DNA of 64,000 nucleotides. It comes from Coptis chinensis. Its lineage: Eukaryota; Streptophyta; Magnoliopsida; Ranunculales; Ranunculaceae. Positions 33,268-45,875 of this stretch are shown here, in pieces; the first letter of the stretch is position 1, and every line of letters starts with the position of its first letter. The notes under the pieces are model-generated. The model was not told where the DNA came from and made no database searches. It saw nothing but the letters and a program-made list of their open reading frames with translations. Position numbers and translations under genes: made by a program. The stretch lies in NCBI GenBank assembly GCA_015680905.1, contig CM027377.1, positions 25,444,501 to 25,508,500 on the forward strand, in the 5' to 3' direction.

Positions 33268-34430
33268 TGAACAATCATTTCAATTCTTTTAATGACTCAA
33301 AGGTGGGGCCAACAATGAAAGGGGTTTATCAACTCAAACAATATCTTGAGAAATTTGGATACCTTCATTAAAATAATAATAATGCACCTCATGCACATGA
33401 CGATGAGTTTGATGACCTCTTAGAGTACGCAGTCAAGAGTTACCAACTCAATTACCATCTCAATGTAACAAGGAGTCTAGACTTTCAAACTGTTAAAGAT
33501 GATGATGCCAAGGTGTTCTGTTGTAGACATCATTGATGGTGTTATAAGTTATAACATAGATGTTATATATTTGGCAAGAATAAGTATCGCCATGGACCTA
33601 ATTCCCTACTTAGTGTATCACACTTTAGTTTTTTCCAAGATGCCAAAGGTGGCCGTCTTCCAAGTTTATGCTCACATATAGCTTCAATTCTAGTTCTCTC
33701 CAAATAATCGATTGGAAGACACTAAGGCTGTGTTTGGTTCATTGAAATCTGATTCTAAAAGAAAACATTTTCTTTGATTTGGTTTTCCATGTAATAGAAT
33801 TTGGATTTTGTGTGTTTGGTTGGAAATGGAAAAGTTTGTTGTAGTTGATTGCAGTTTGGTAGTAATGGATCAAGGCTTGTGAAACTTACGCAAAGTAGGG
33901 AATCAAAATCTTTTGAAACCTGCGATCTCTAAAATCTCTCATTCTCTCTCTCTCTCTTACAAGCCTCCGTCAAAAATAGAAAACAACTTCCTCTTTGTTA
34001 AAATATAATGGATGTTGTTTTCTTCTTTTTGAACACATTTGAAGAACCTGTTTTCTAGTTTTTCATTTTCCATTGTGAACCAAACATTCAAAAGTTTTCA
34101 ATTTCCTTGAAAACACTTTCTTTTTCTCAATTTTCCTTGAACCAAACATAGCCTAAGTCCTATTATTTCTCGAGATTTCACAAGATGGACAGCAGTGAGC
34201 CATTTCACATTTGTGGAAACTCAAAATGGTTCAAATGCTGATATAGTGATTGGGTTCATAAGAGTTAACATGGTGATAACGCTAGCTTTGATAGGGGGCA
34301 GGTGGAGTTTTAATTTAGCTCATGTGTTTGCCCCAATAATTGGTTAGTTTCACTATGATGCAGATGAGCCTTGGAGCACTAATCCTACAAATGTTACTTT
34401 CAATTTAGAAGTACATATATTCATTCGGTA
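33268..34430 (+). pseudogene. Matrix metalloproteinase (matrixin) pseudogene
   Basis: The first part reads a prodomain: KGVYQLKQYLEKFGYLH, then DDEFDDLLEYAVKSYQLNYH and LNVT, as in plant MMPs. The cysteine-switch region follows in a shifted frame as MPRCSVVDIIDG (family PRCGVxD). After a MITE (33726-34153) come SRDFTRWTAVSHFTFVE, ADIVIGF, LAHVFAP and FHYDADEPW, corresponding to catalytic-domain strands and calcium sites. Visible lesions are a stop after FGYLH, frameshifts near 33500 and 34260, a stop in the glycine-rich loop, and loss of sequence at the HExxH zinc site near 34420. Plant MMPs are usually intronless and secreted; this copy is dead. Confidence 0.82.
33726..34153. mobile_element. 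Tourist-like MITE (428 bp) inside the MMP pseudogene
   Basis: Inverted ends GGCTGTGTTTGGTTCA and TGAACCAAACATAGCC are flanked by TAA at 33723-33725 and 34154-34156. The termini and TAA duplication are typical of PIF/Harbinger (Tourist) MITEs. A CT-microsatellite lies at about 33941-33957. Confidence 0.88.
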
Positions 34431-35036
34431 CTTGACAACCAACCATGAGGTGACACGTGGAAGATAGGCCAGTAGCACATCCGATCAAGTCATAAGCTCA
34501 AGTATAATGCATCACATCCTACACTTGGCACTGCTCTACCAACTAAAGACACCTCACCTGGATTACAACCCACGAACTAACACTCTTTACTTCTAACTGT
34601 CACATCTTCCCATCCAAACGACCGACCTATAAACCTCAGCTCCCTCACTAAAACTCCCTGAGCTAGATTCAGGACATTTCCCTCTCCGACACACATCAAG
34701 ACAAACCATCATCCACCACCTCTGCATAAGAAGCACCATTGCCTCACCAAGTATAATCATTATCTCTTCTACCAACTACAACAACCATATCTCTCCACCA
34801 ACTACACTGTTCAGCCATACTCTTAGCCATGACCCATCCTTTGTCATCATGACTCAAACCCTTATACCATATCTATAAAAGCCAACTCTAAAACTACGTT
34901 GGCTTAATTCTTGATCTTTCTTTTTAACCAAATACGTAGGCGTCTTCCACCCAAAACCTCCCTCATTCATTCTAGATTAGTCTATACCTAATCTCATTTG
35001 GTATAATATTAGAGTGATTCCTAAATCAGAATAAAT
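34431..35036 (+). repeat. LTR-like stretch, boundaries unresolved
   Basis: C-rich non-coding sequence starts near TGAGGTGACACGTGG (34447) with a TATA-like CTATAAAAG (34871-34879). It ends near a string resembling a decayed initiator-Met primer site (TTTGGTATAATATTAGAGTG, about 34998-35017). It replaces the 3' end of the MMP pseudogene. No terminal duplication was found, so this is only a possibility. Confidence 0.3.
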
Positions 35037-35399
35037 TTGTGGACATACCACTATTTGGTGTCCACAAGACAACATGTCCTGATTGGTGGAGAGGCTACTC
35101 AGGAAAACTGTTTACTTGCCCGAAAAAAATGTTTATCTGGCCCACAAAGTGTTTGGACCAATGAGAAGCTGCTGATTGTGGACAAATTTGTCCACAAATT
35201 CGCTCTCTTCCTAAATAGACTCATTTTGGTATTTACACAAACCATGAAATTGGACACCTTGGACTTGGTCATAACTCGGTTCCATATGCCATCATGTTTC
35301 CTCGCATTTCAGATGGAATTACCAAAAGGGAGGTGGAGTGGTGGACATTGAAGGCATTCGAACTTTATATGAACTCCCGAGATAACAGGAGAAAGATAA

Positions 35400-35613
35400 A
35401 ATATGCATTCTATTTGGGCTTTTGTGGGCTTTTTTTTAATAAGCCAGGTCCATTTGAGCCCAGCCCAAAATTGACTTCCATGTTCCGTTGCAAACAAGAA
35501 GAAGAGCAACAACAACGAAAAAAAATGAAGAACAAATCACCCCCAAACTCTTCTTCTTCCTCAACCTTCTTCTTCAATTATTAGATCAATCCTAAAAGCT
35601 CAAAAAAAAAAAC
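35400..35613 (+). promoter_or_regulatory. Proximal promoter and leader of the DUF716 gene
   Basis: Bases 35415-35467 carry four TGGGCT/AGCCCA-type words (TTTGGGCT, GTGGGCTT, GAGCCCA, AGCCCAAAA), resembling plant site II elements of broadly expressed genes. A pyrimidine-rich TTCTTCTTCC leader (35547-35578) precedes the start codon. No clear TATA box is seen. Confidence 0.45.
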
Positions 35614-36597
35614 ATGGGTCTGTTCACGTACTGTTTAGCAGGTGGTGCATTAATACTACTTGGTGCATGGGAAACATTATTTTTATCCTACACTACCTTA
35701 CACCCTTCTTCATCATCATCACCACTTTCTCCACCAAACCCAACTATTAAAAGGAGGAAAAACGGACAACCTTTTTTTATTTCAGTCAGATTCATTGGTA
35801 TTGCTCTTTTTACCTTCTGTTTTATATTTGATTCACTAGTTTCACTTGTTGATGCTTATAACAGTAAAGACCGAGTTGGTTTTGCATTACAGTTAGAGAT
35901 TATAGCCATTGCTTGTTTGTTTTTAATGTATGCTGTGTTTGGGCTACTGTTTGTTTCCACCAGCTTCTTTACTGTACCTTATTCTATGTTGAATTTAATT
36001 GTGTTATTTGCATTTGGACAAGAGTTTATGCATTTTTATTTACAAAGAAAAGACCCCGATGGAATGGAGAATCGGTATTTTGATTTATTGCTTGTGCCTA
36101 TTATGGTTTGTATGTTTAGTACTGTGTTGGAGATGAGTGGGTGGTATAATAAGTCGAATTTACCGGTTTTATCTCGAGGAGTTGGGTTGATATTCCAAGG
36201 AACATGGTTTGTGCAAATGGGGTTTTCGTTTTATACGAATGCGATAGCTCAAGGGTGTTCTTTAGTTGAAAAGAGTAGAGGGAATTTTACTGTGTTGTGT
36301 AAAGGGCATATGGCGAATCATCGGGGGAGAGCAGTTGCGACATTGCAGTTTAATTGTCATCTTGCTTTTATGGTTATGGTGATTGTTGCGGTGTACTCGT
36401 TTGTTGCGTATAAGTATGGATTGGCTGATGATTACTTGAATTATAAGCCTCTTAATGCGGAATTGAGACATTTGGATCATCAAGGACAGTTTACATTGGA
36501 TTCTGATGATGAGATTGTTGTGGAAGAGAATGGTATGAAGGCGAAAGATCTTCAGATTCTACCGGTATCAGGTGTCAATGGATTTGGTGATCATTAG
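35614..36597 (+). CDS. DUF716/TMEM45-family multipass membrane protein
   Basis: A 327-codon intronless frame starts MGLFTYCLAGGALILLGAWE. About seven hydrophobic segments lie near residues 5-26, 54-79, 88-114, 118-140, 155-174, 187-208 and 248-268. Conserved-looking polar patches sit between helices: HFYLQRKDPDGMENRYFD (140-157) and LCKGHMANHRGRAVATLQFN (228-247), as in plant DUF716 (TMEM45-like) proteins. There is a Ser/Pro-rich loop at 31-45 and an acidic tail after 296. Length is usual for the family and no lesions are seen. The molecular function of the plant family is poorly known; some members have been linked to virus responses. It is the only clearly intact larger host gene in the window. 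The start is supported by the AAAAAC ATG context and the hydrophobic N-terminus. Confidence 0.9.
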   Translation: MGLFTYCLAGGALILLGAWETLFLSYTTLHPSSSSSPLSPPNPTIKRRKNGQPFFISVRFIGIALFTFCFIFDSLVSLVDAYNSKDRVGFALQLEIIAIACLFLMYAVFGLLFVSTSFFTVPYSMLNLIVLFAFGQEFMHFYLQRKDPDGMENRYFDLLLVPIMVCMFSTVLEMSGWYNKSNLPVLSRGVGLIFQGTWFVQMGFSFYTNAIAQGCSLVEKSRGNFTVLCKGHMANHRGRAVATLQFNCHLAFMVMVIVAVYSFVAYKYGLADDYLNYKPLNAELRHLDHQGQFTLDSDDEIVVEENGMKAKDLQILPVSGVNGFGDH

Positions 36598-38126
36598 CGA
36601 GGTAATTGTATTTTTTACCTTATTTTAAGGATGAGAAGCTCTGTTGTTTTTTGTATGTTTCTCTATATAAAAGATCATTTGGGTGGCTAGAGATTTGTTG
36701 ATTTGAATATACATATTTGATAATGTCAAATACAATGATGACTGAAGCTTTTCTTCCACTGTTAATATAAATCCAGTGTTATTCTTGTTTCATATATCAA
36801 CTTTTTGATACTGTTAGGTGTTTAAATACTTACACTGTTACTGCTTAGAAATTGCAAGAATTAAAGTGAATCATGGAAACAGATCTAGGACTTTTAGGCT
36901 GCAGTTCTGTCATCTTTTAATACATTTTAGTTTAAGTTACTTTTTTATTTTTGTTCCAAGTGTGAAGGTAGCTTGAACATTGAGTCCAAGATTGAAGTCA
37001 ATCGACAATCTTCAGCTAGACTTTCCTTGATATGTCTCATGGCTAGATGAAATTAGTTTTATACTTATTTGAAGAAAATCCATGTTGATGTGTGGTGATT
37101 TCCTACACTGAAACATTGGTATCAGTACCAAACACAAGCCATAAGAACGAAACACCAAGGGGTGAGCTCTGAAATGGCTACTTAGAAACATATTTAAAAG
37201 GAGAGGGGGGAAATGAAATAGAGAAACTGAGAAAGTTAAGGTTAAAGCTACCATGCAAGAAATGCTCTGCTCTCTGGACATGAGTCAGAGCTGCTATAGG
37301 AAAGGACTACTTGGACCATGGAACAGCCTGAAAGAAATCCATTGAAAAGGAAATTTTGGGCAAAATGACAGCTTCCTTTGGACAAAGGCCTACTTAGATA
37401 GATAGTAGGCCATCACACTGTAGGGTTTGCTACAGAGCGTCCTGGAACTTAGGATCCTATTTAGGAAGTAAAGTTGGTCCCACTACCTTTGGTGTTGACC
37501 ACCACAGATGAAATCAAGCTGCTCGTAGTTAGTAAGGAATGAGCTTTAAGTCTTGCAGTAGCAAAGCCGTTTAACTATGAGTTCTTAAACTACAAGGCTA
37601 TAGCATTGTCTGTGAAGAAATTTTGCATTTGGTGTTCATACATGTCGGAGAGCATTGCATATGTACGGTGATTGATTTTTTGTCTCCTTAGTTAATGACG
37701 CTACTCATGGTCTGTGTCAAGATATTGTCCAATTTTTTGAAGTAAATTGGAAGGACGGTTAAACTTCTAGACAAGATATTGTCAACAGAACTGTTCAGAA
37801 CTTCTCCATAAAGATCAAATTTGTGGTGCTCATGCTTCAGGAAAGTCTCCATTTTTAGGAAGCTTGCTCTGAGTTTTTAGATTTCTTCTCATAAATATAA
37901 TTGAGGGGAATGGGTCTTGCTGCTTGGTGCCTGATATTATGAAACTAAGAAAGGACGCTGCTTTCTATTTGGGTTATTGAAGATCATTTTAAGTGATCTT
38001 CTGTTGTGTTTCTTGTTTTCTATATCTTCCTAGAGTATGTCGCAATATTGTTTGTTTGTTTGTCTGATTTGTTTAACTCTACTATAATAGATGAATGTAT
38101 GGATATAAATGCGTGAGAGAGGACCG
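36598..38126 (+). other. 3' UTR and non-coding stretch after the DUF716 gene
   Basis: Likely polyadenylation-rich sequence is at 36660-36790 (ATATAAAAG, TTAATATAAATC). The rest has no recognised gene. A primer-site-like word (TGGTATCAGTACC) is at 37117-37129, but no LTR was found beside it. Confidence 0.4.
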
Positions 38127-38591
38127 TTAGATCATGTAGCCTAACAGTAGCACCCTATTAGTTACAACAATGCTTGAAAAAGTGTGAAAGACGGTTTTGA
38201 TGTTCGCACGAAGAAGATACTTTACGTGTGTATGTTGAGCTTGACTATAGACTGCTCCTCCTCTGCAATTTGCTTTAGCATCGTCAGATGGAGCAATCAG
38301 AAAGTGAATCTTCTTTTGAGTTACCGTGTCAGGAAGAAAGTTGTATGTAGATGGTGATTTTGCTTGAATAGTGCTGGCTGCACTTTTGGCATGTTTTTGG
38401 AGTTCAGATAATCCATCGCAATTCTGTGACTTCTGTCCCTGCTTTATGTTGTAGTTTAGAGCAGCAAAGAAAGCTCCGGAAACCGGAGTCTTGAGAGCTG
38501 TCCGTTCATTCGTTATGACATAGGAAATCCAACTTGCTTGGAATAGGTACTCCCATAACACAGTCCCATGTCTTGTAATCAGATTATTCAT
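38127..38591 (-). CDS. Hypothetical open reading frame, 154 codons
   Basis: This minus-strand frame begins MNNLITRHGTVLWEYLFQAS. It has no recognised domain, no signal peptide and mixed hydrophobicity. It lies just outside a Copia fossil, between AT-rich stretches. It could be a chance frame or a decayed gene; coding status is doubtful. Confidence 0.2.
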   Translation of the reverse strand: MNNLITRHGTVLWEYLFQASWISYVITNERTALKTPVSGAFFAALNYNIKQGQKSQNCDGLSELQKHAKSAASTIQAKSPSTYNFLPDTVTQKKIHFLIAPSDDAKANCRGGAVYSQAQHTHVKYLLRANIKTVFHTFSSIVVTNRVLLLGYMI

Positions 38592-40690
38592 AAATTGATT
38601 GCTTAGCTGACTCTGCCAACATGTATTAAGCCAAAATGTAGTGCTTCCGTAGAATAATTGTGTATTATGCTACAAGTATCGTAGCCCATTGTTGATGAGT
38701 GTCCTCACCCGCTTAGTAATCTGAAACTCGGTACTGATGGGGTGTCCATTAGCAACTTAGTCTGGTGGTGGCAGTGTTGTTCTAGTTTAGCTGCCGAGGT
38801 GCGTGACTGTCCCTTTTGGCGGCAAACTTGTTGCTCTCGCTAGCATTGCTTCCAGTTTCTCATCACTCTGTCCCAAACCCTCTTTTTCAATCTCTCCCTA
38901 ATAGAGTTGATGAATTACATAGCCTTATCATGAGTGAAGAATTATCACTTCAGGATCTCAGAGGAAATGGTCAAGTTGATCAAGTGCTGTTTTTAATAAC
39001 TTTGGTAGAGGAAGAGGATATGACAATTACAATAACACTGGTAGAGGCAATGGAAATGGACGTGGTTTCTATAGAGGCAATGGAAGCTATAAACAATGGC
39101 TACATAGGAAGAGGAAATAATAATTACAACAACACTGGTAGAGGAAATAGTTCTTGTTACAACAATGATGCAAGTACATCAAATGGATATAACAATGTAT
39201 CACAAGGAAGACCTCAGTGCCAAATCTGTAATAAGTTTGGTCACTTGGCAATTGATTGTCACAATCGAATGAATCATTCTTATGTAGGCAGAATCCCACC
39301 TATCAAACTTGCCATGCTTGCCAGCATCAATGATGCAATCCCTCAGTCTCATAGTTCACAGTATGATGGTTCTCAATATCAGAATTCTTCATCTCATTAT
39401 CATGGTTCTCCCTTTCACTACAATGGTTCTAATCATCAGAGTTATCATGGTCATCCTAACTCTTCAAAGGACTCCTACTGGTATGCTGACACAGGAGCTT
39501 CTAATCATCTCACCAATGATCTCTCCAATCTCTTTATTCATTCAGACTACAAAAGAGCTGACAAAGTCCTTGTAGGAAATGGCCAAAGTCTGTCCATTAC
39601 TCATACTGGTTCTGCTTCTGTTAAACCTTATAGCTCATCACATTGTTTTCACATGAAAGATATTTTACATGTCCCAAAAATACAACATAACTTTTTTTTT
39701 CGATAGGATATACAACATAACTTAGTGTACATAAATTCGTCACTGATAATAATTGTGCCCTTATTTTTGCTCCAAATGTTTTCTATGTCGAGGACACTAC
39801 AACATGGAGGACTCTTTTCAAAGGTCGAACTGAGCATGGTCTATATCTTATTCATCTCTCTACTTCATCAAGTAAAGTACTATATCCTTCTGCCTTCATC
39901 ACAAACAAAGATCCTATTGCAACTTGGCATAAGAGGCTTGGGCATCCATCTACTGCAATCATTCATAAACTTCTTCAAAATAAAACTATTGATCTTCAAG
40001 GATCAAAACATTTCAATTTGTGTGTTGATTGTGCTATGGGAAAAAGCACTAAACTTCTTTTTTTTTTTTTTTTTAAACAGTAAGCTGGGGTTAGGCTGAC
40101 CCCCACCTGCATATATTATCCAAAACGTACATATCTGGTACCTAATGCATCCTCCTCTACGAGATTACTAAGTTAAGCTACCTATTGGAGGTCCATAATG
40201 CATTAGCTCATTACAATGAGAAGGGGCTAGTCCTGCAAAAGGTAATCTGCGAGCCTATTGGCCTCCCTAAAACATGTGAAAACTTACAACGCATGAATTT
40301 CAAAGAAGTGTCTAAGATGTGTGCGGCACATTCGGCAATACCCGCGGCCCGGTTTAGCTATCTTTGTTGCTATCCGAATTCTTTGCTTGAGAGAATCAGA
40401 TTCCACTTCCACTTTTAGGAATCCCATTTCGACAAATGCGAGAGACCAACCTCTATGGCTTTCATCTCTTGGTATATAATGGATTCCACGCCTCCACTTC
40501 CTGTAAACACCGCCAACAAGACTCCCTTTCGTCTCGATTACACCCCTGGTGGCCCATACCTTTTTCTCGACAAGGACCCATCAGCATTTAGCTTCACACT
40601 ACCCGATTGCGGGGCCTGCCAATATACACTTTGTTGTTTGGCTCGTTCAAACTCTACGAAACCCTATAGCTGGCATAATCTTCTCATTTG

Positions 40691-43600
40691 CTATTGAATC
40701 TTCCATAGATGCGATCTTGAGTTGTACATCGCCTTCATACTTCTAAGAGTTCTCTTTAACACCACTGCTGCGGGTTGTGCGTTATTCTTGAACCGTCGGG
40801 CATTTCTTTCTTTCCATATCGGCGTCAAAGACCAAATGTAGACTTTGGCAATTTCGGTTACTTGGCTTGCTCCTCGGCAGATTCTCAGTATGAACGACCA
40901 TTCTCTATTTGAATTGCGGTGATTTGAATTAATTCCCAGCACCGACATTATTCCCGCAAAGATTACCCGAGAATAGTCACACTCAAAATAGAGATGGTTG
41001 GAGAACTCTCTACTTTGATTACAAAGGTAGCAGGACGAATGGTTAAGTATTCTTTTGTACACTAGCCGATCTTGAGTTGACAAGCTATTGGAGAACAATT
41101 GCCAGCAAGTAAAGGAATGTCTTGGAATGACTAACCTTCCCCAAACTAACCTCTGCCATCGGACTTTCCCTCCATGTCTTCTCAAGGCCTCATATGCACT
41201 GCTTGACGTGAAATTTCCACTCTGATGTGGTTTCCAAAGGACTCTGTCTTTCTCTAAATGCCTCTCAATTGCCGTAGACCTGATGTCCTCCTTTAGTCGA
41301 TTACACTGAATATTCTCAACAATTCCATTCCATTCTCCACCTGAGATTAGCTCACTGACCTTTGCGTTGAGAGGGAGCTGGATACTCATGACAGCTTGAT
41401 TGTTCGCCAGAAGAGGGCTGCTGTTACACCATAAATCATGCCATAGAAGCGTGTCTTCTCCATTAGCTATCGCATAAAGGATATGATCTTTCGCATGTTT
41501 TCGGCACTTGAGGATGTTCCTCACTGACCAGGAGCAATCTTTCGGTACTGCCATGGTCCACAAATAGCTGTTCTTAAGCTGATTCTTCGATATCCAATCA
41601 ACCCACAGAGTGTTTTCTTTGCTCGCTATCTTGAACAGCAGTCCACATTGCGCACCGGTGTTCCATGTCTCCATATTCATAATGCCCGACCCTCCCTCTT
41701 CTTTTTGCTTTCTTTGATAGTTCCAATACTTGCTTGGTGCACACACCTTTTGATATCAATCCCACTCCATAGGAACGTAGCACATATCCTTTCCACTTGT
41801 TCTAGAACAAATAATGGTAGGATGAAAGTTCTAGCCCAATAAATATGAAGAGAGCTAAGAATCGATACAATCAACTGAGTGCTTGCATCGCGAGAGCAAC
41901 AGTGCTTTCAATCCTTGATTTTCCCGGTTACTTTTTCAACTAGAGGTTGGCAATCTTTGATACCTAAACGAGCTGAAAAAGCGGGGAGACCAAAGGTATT
42001 TTTTTTGGAGGTTTGACGAGTTCAATACCCGGGATATGAGCCAAGTCAAGAGAATCTTGATCCCCCCATAGCCCGATCACTATGGTAGTCTTCGGGAATT
42101 GATTTGGAGCCACAGTAGCATCACTAAAGGCAAGCAAACAATCTTTGAGGGCTGCAATAGATGAAACTTCCCCTTCTGAGAATATCGAACATCATCCGCC
42201 AAAGGTCGGATGGGTGAGAAGACTCCTCTTGCATTTCGAATGAAATTGGATCAGCTTATTATCAATACTCTCTCTAATCACACAGCCTAAAATCTCCATG
42301 ATTAATACAAAGAGATATGGGGACATGGGGTCGCCCTGTCTTAGACCCCTGCCTCCCTCAAAAAACCCCTCCGGTGAGCCATTTATAAGAATAGAATAGT
42401 AAGGTGAGCTTATACACATCTGTATCCATTTCTTCATCTTTGGTGGAAAGAGAAATTTATCCAACATGGCTAGGATAGTTGCCCAACTTACCATATCATA
42501 CGCCTTTCTAATATCCACCTTGACTGAGCATCTTGGGGTACCATGTCTTCTCTCGTAGCCTCTCAGCACTTCATGAGCTAGAAGGATGTTATCTTGTATC
42601 GATCTCCCGGGAATAAAGGCCGATTGATTCTCATGTACTAACTCTGAAATAACCAGTTGCAGCCGAGATGTAATCACTTCGGAAACACACTTGTACAAAG
42701 TATTGCAAAGTGCAATAGGCCTATAGTCTTCCACCTTAGACGGATTACTCTTCTTTGGAATTAGGCATAGAAATGTAGCATTTGTTCCCCTCGGCATCTT
42801 ACATGTTCTGAAGACATTCCTGATAGCATTCAAGACATCCTACCCCACTATATCCCAGCAGTATTTGAAAAAGAAAGGATTGTACCCGTCTGGTCCTGGC
42901 ACTTTGTTATTCTCCATAGCAAACAATGCTTCCTTGATTTCTGTATCAGTGATATCGGCGTCCAATACCTCTCTCATGGCTGAATCAATCACATTTCTAA
43001 CTTTCAGCCCCATGAAGAACTCTTCCTCGCTGATTGATGGAGCATAGTTCCCCTTTGTTTGGGTAAAATACTTTACAATGCACTGTGCTACCTCTGTCTG
43101 CCCATATACTGTTACCCCATTATCATTGGAGATGGCCCATATTCCTTTCTTAGCCTCTTTTTCCTTCAAAGAGTTGAAGAAATAATTAGTGCATCTATCC
43201 CCATCTGTACTCCATTTCTCCTCTGATTTCTGTTGCATATCTATCTCTTCAGCTCGTGCTAGTTCGATATACTTCTTCATGGCCACCCTTTCACTTTCCC
43301 CTACATTTACATCACTTGAGTTATTCTGGAAGTTTACTTGTGCGTCATGTAGCTCCTGCCTAGCTGAGTTTACTCTCTCATGAAGATTAGAAAAATTCAT
43401 CCTTGCCCATGGCCTTATTCTTGTCTTCAACAACCGGTTTACGTACCAATATATACATCGGGTTATTGTAGATATTGGTGCTCCATACTTCCTCTATCAT
43501 GGCCTTGAACTCTGGCTGGTAAACCCAAAAGTTTCGAAATCTGAATGGAGTTGGAGTTCTGGAATGATCAACCCACGTAAGTAGCATTGGCGAGTGGTCT

Positions 43601-44275
43601 GAAACTCCTAGAGGTAGGAACTCAGCTACAGAATGAGGATAACAAGTCAGCCACCAACTGTTTACTAAGCATCTGTCAATCCTTGACATGATACTGGCTG
43701 AACCCACAGACTTGTTCCACCAAGTGTAGAAAAATCCAATTGAATTGATGTCAGACAGTCCCGTATTTTGAAGACAAGCATTGAATTCAACAGCTTCATT
43801 CGGATGCATTGGGTCACCCCCCACTCTTTCATTAGCCGCCTTGATGTTATTAAAGTCCCCAGCGACACACCACGGCTCTTTAATTGATTTATGAATACCC
43901 ATCAAGTCCTTCCACAAATCGAGTCTCACTTTAAAATTATTACTAGCATAAATAACTGTGAATAAGAATTCTTCCGCTCTTGGAAGGTATTTGACTCTGC
44001 AGTGTATGAATTGCTTCGAGTCGACTAACTACGTACATGAACAACTCGGGATTCCAACAAACCCATATCATGCGGTGACTCTTTTCATAATTGTTTACAT
44101 GCTCCCATAAAGGACAACAAACCCTCCTAATGGTATCATACTTTGGTCTTTTGACTTTTGTTTCCAGTAAGCCAAAAACACACAACTTTTTATCTATTCT
44201 CACCTTATTTATTTCTGCAGCTTTCAACAAATCATTTGCTCCCCTCACATTCCAAACGCTAATAGGTTCAATCAT
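40691..44275 (-). pseudogene. LINE-C ORF2 (endonuclease, reverse transcriptase, zf-RVT)
   Basis: Order on the minus strand: AP endonuclease (SVWNVRGAND start at 44275, GDFNNIKAANERVGG, SRIDRCLVN, SDHSPML), linker (EKWSTDGDRCTNYFFNSLKE), RT (VPGPDGYNPFFFKY, EDYRPIALCNTLYK, SAFIPGRSIQDNILLAHE, KVDIRKAYDMVSW, GLRQGDPMSPYLF, catalytic FADD near 42190), and a C-terminal zf-RVT (LVWGRLVIPRHSFTCW, CYLCNQSREFSNHLYFECDY). Breaks seen: frame changes near 43960 and 43430, a stop at 42840-42842, an extra base beside the FADD box near 42190, and several lesions between 41750 and 42190. The last 351 codons are open. Confidence 0.88.
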
Positions 44276-44681
44276 TGATCCTATCGTTTTTTGTTTTTCG
44301 ACCCCTTAGGCCTGCCCCTACTCTTGCTTCCTTGTTTTTTCTTTTCTTTAGACCCTTGATTAATTTTCCCTTTGCTTACGGTCACCACACCTCCCCGGTG
44401 TTGTTGGGGAAAGGCTCACCAGTCAAAGGAATTAAGTTCTTATCCTTAAAGTATTCAGTTTCCTCTTCAGACGTGTCCTCATCAGACATCTCCCCATTTC
44501 TTAGCGCCGCAAAGCTGTTATGATATTCCTGCTGCTAGGCATCGTATTCCAACAACTGGTTCAGGCTACTATCTATCCCCACATCTTGTACTACCTCCAC
44601 ATAAGGCACTATGGCAGTACCCATATCACTCTGTTCCCTTTCCTTACCTCTGTCCCTCTGGTCGCTGGCTATGTCACTCAC

Positions 44682-45875
44682 CTAACCCTGATCAGTTCCA
44701 AAAGGAGCTGTTATTTCTGGCGTATGCATCTCCGGGATAACAAGACTCAATTCATATTCCTCCACTAAACCCTCATTCAAGTTGCTGTTTTCCATTCCTA
44801 TCTCTATTACCCCTTGATTCACCATATCCATCTCTACTTCCTGTGTTGAGTTCCCTGTACTCTGGTCAGAACCTTGTTCCTGAGCAACTTCAATATTCCC
44901 ACCCTCATCACAGCTTCCTGGTAAAAGACATTTAGTACTTTCAGTAGGCGTACCTCCAATAACCACCTCTCCATCCACTGTTCTCAAGCAGCTACTTTCA
45001 GGTTGACTCGGAGTATTGTCAACCACAACTTCTTTCTCTCTAGTCCCTCGAGCCTCAGTGTTGCTCGTTTTCCTCGTATAGGTTACAGTAAAGTGCCCGA
45101 AAGATTTACAATTCCCACACATCTTAGGTATCCATCCATATTCTACAGATATCCTTCTTATGTCATCCTTACCCATTTCTATGTCAAAGAAAGTTGGGAG
45201 CTCTGCAGTGCTCTCTACTTTGACACTAACTCTTGCATATTTCAATCTTTTCCTGTGCGCAGTAGCGTCATCCATACTATCAGGAACCCCAAGCCGACTT
45301 ACCAGGTAGCTCAACCCATCTTCCGTCCATAGCTCCTTTGGGACATTATGCAAATTTACCCATATAGGAATCAATTGCACCGAATTTCTCCTTCTTTCAA
45401 TGTCTTGGGACCATTTTGATATTACAAAGCATCTACCTGAAATGTAGAATGTTCCAGTTTCTAAGACCCTCTTCCTATCCTCACTATTAGAAAACTTGAA
45501 ATAGAATACTTCTTCATCTGCAACCATCTCAAAGCTTCCTTTTAGTTTCCAACGTTTTCTTAAATGGTCCCTCACGGTTAGGAAAGGAAGTCGTTTCTCG
45601 AGAAAGAATCCTACAACATAATCATACCATTCAGTGATGCCTTTCATCACTAAATCTAAAGGTATTTGTGTGATACCATCAATGATTTGAACATCCACTT
45701 TCTGTAGCGTATTGCTTAAAGTTGACGCCGTGATGCCTTTGAAACAAGGTACTCAAGGTCTTTGGGCGTGGTTGTTCGAAACCAACTCTCTCTCTCTTTT
45801 GTTGTTGTTATTAGTCTCTCTTGTCTCTGAATGGAGGGGTGGGAAATTTTGGTTGTTAACAGACAGATTCGCCAT
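44682..45875 (-). pseudogene. LINE-C ORF1 (DUF4283 and zinc-knuckle protein)
   Basis: ORF1 likely begins with MANLSVNNQNFPPLHSE at 45875 and ends at 44682. A single in-frame TGA near 45755 separates the first 40 codons from the rest, which stays in the same frame. The main part has the DUF4283-like pattern (FFLEKRLPFLTVRDHLRKRW, FKFSNSEDRKRVLETGTFYI, WVNLHNVPKELWTEDGLSYL). It is followed by a zinc knuckle CGNCKSFGHF whose last Cys position reads Tyr, then an acidic tail. Known role in the family: RNA-binding chaperone of the LINE particle. Nearly intact. Confidence 0.85.

Noticed and set aside
37117-37129. Initiator-Met primer-site-like word, possibly marking the 5' LTR of the Copia fossil
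   Set aside because: No LTR, no matching copy after 52790 and no gag immediately downstream, so it is treated as chance.
41648-41842. Plus-strand frames within 40691-45935
   Set aside because: Shadows of LINE-C ORF1 and ORF2, whose domains are clear on the minus strand.
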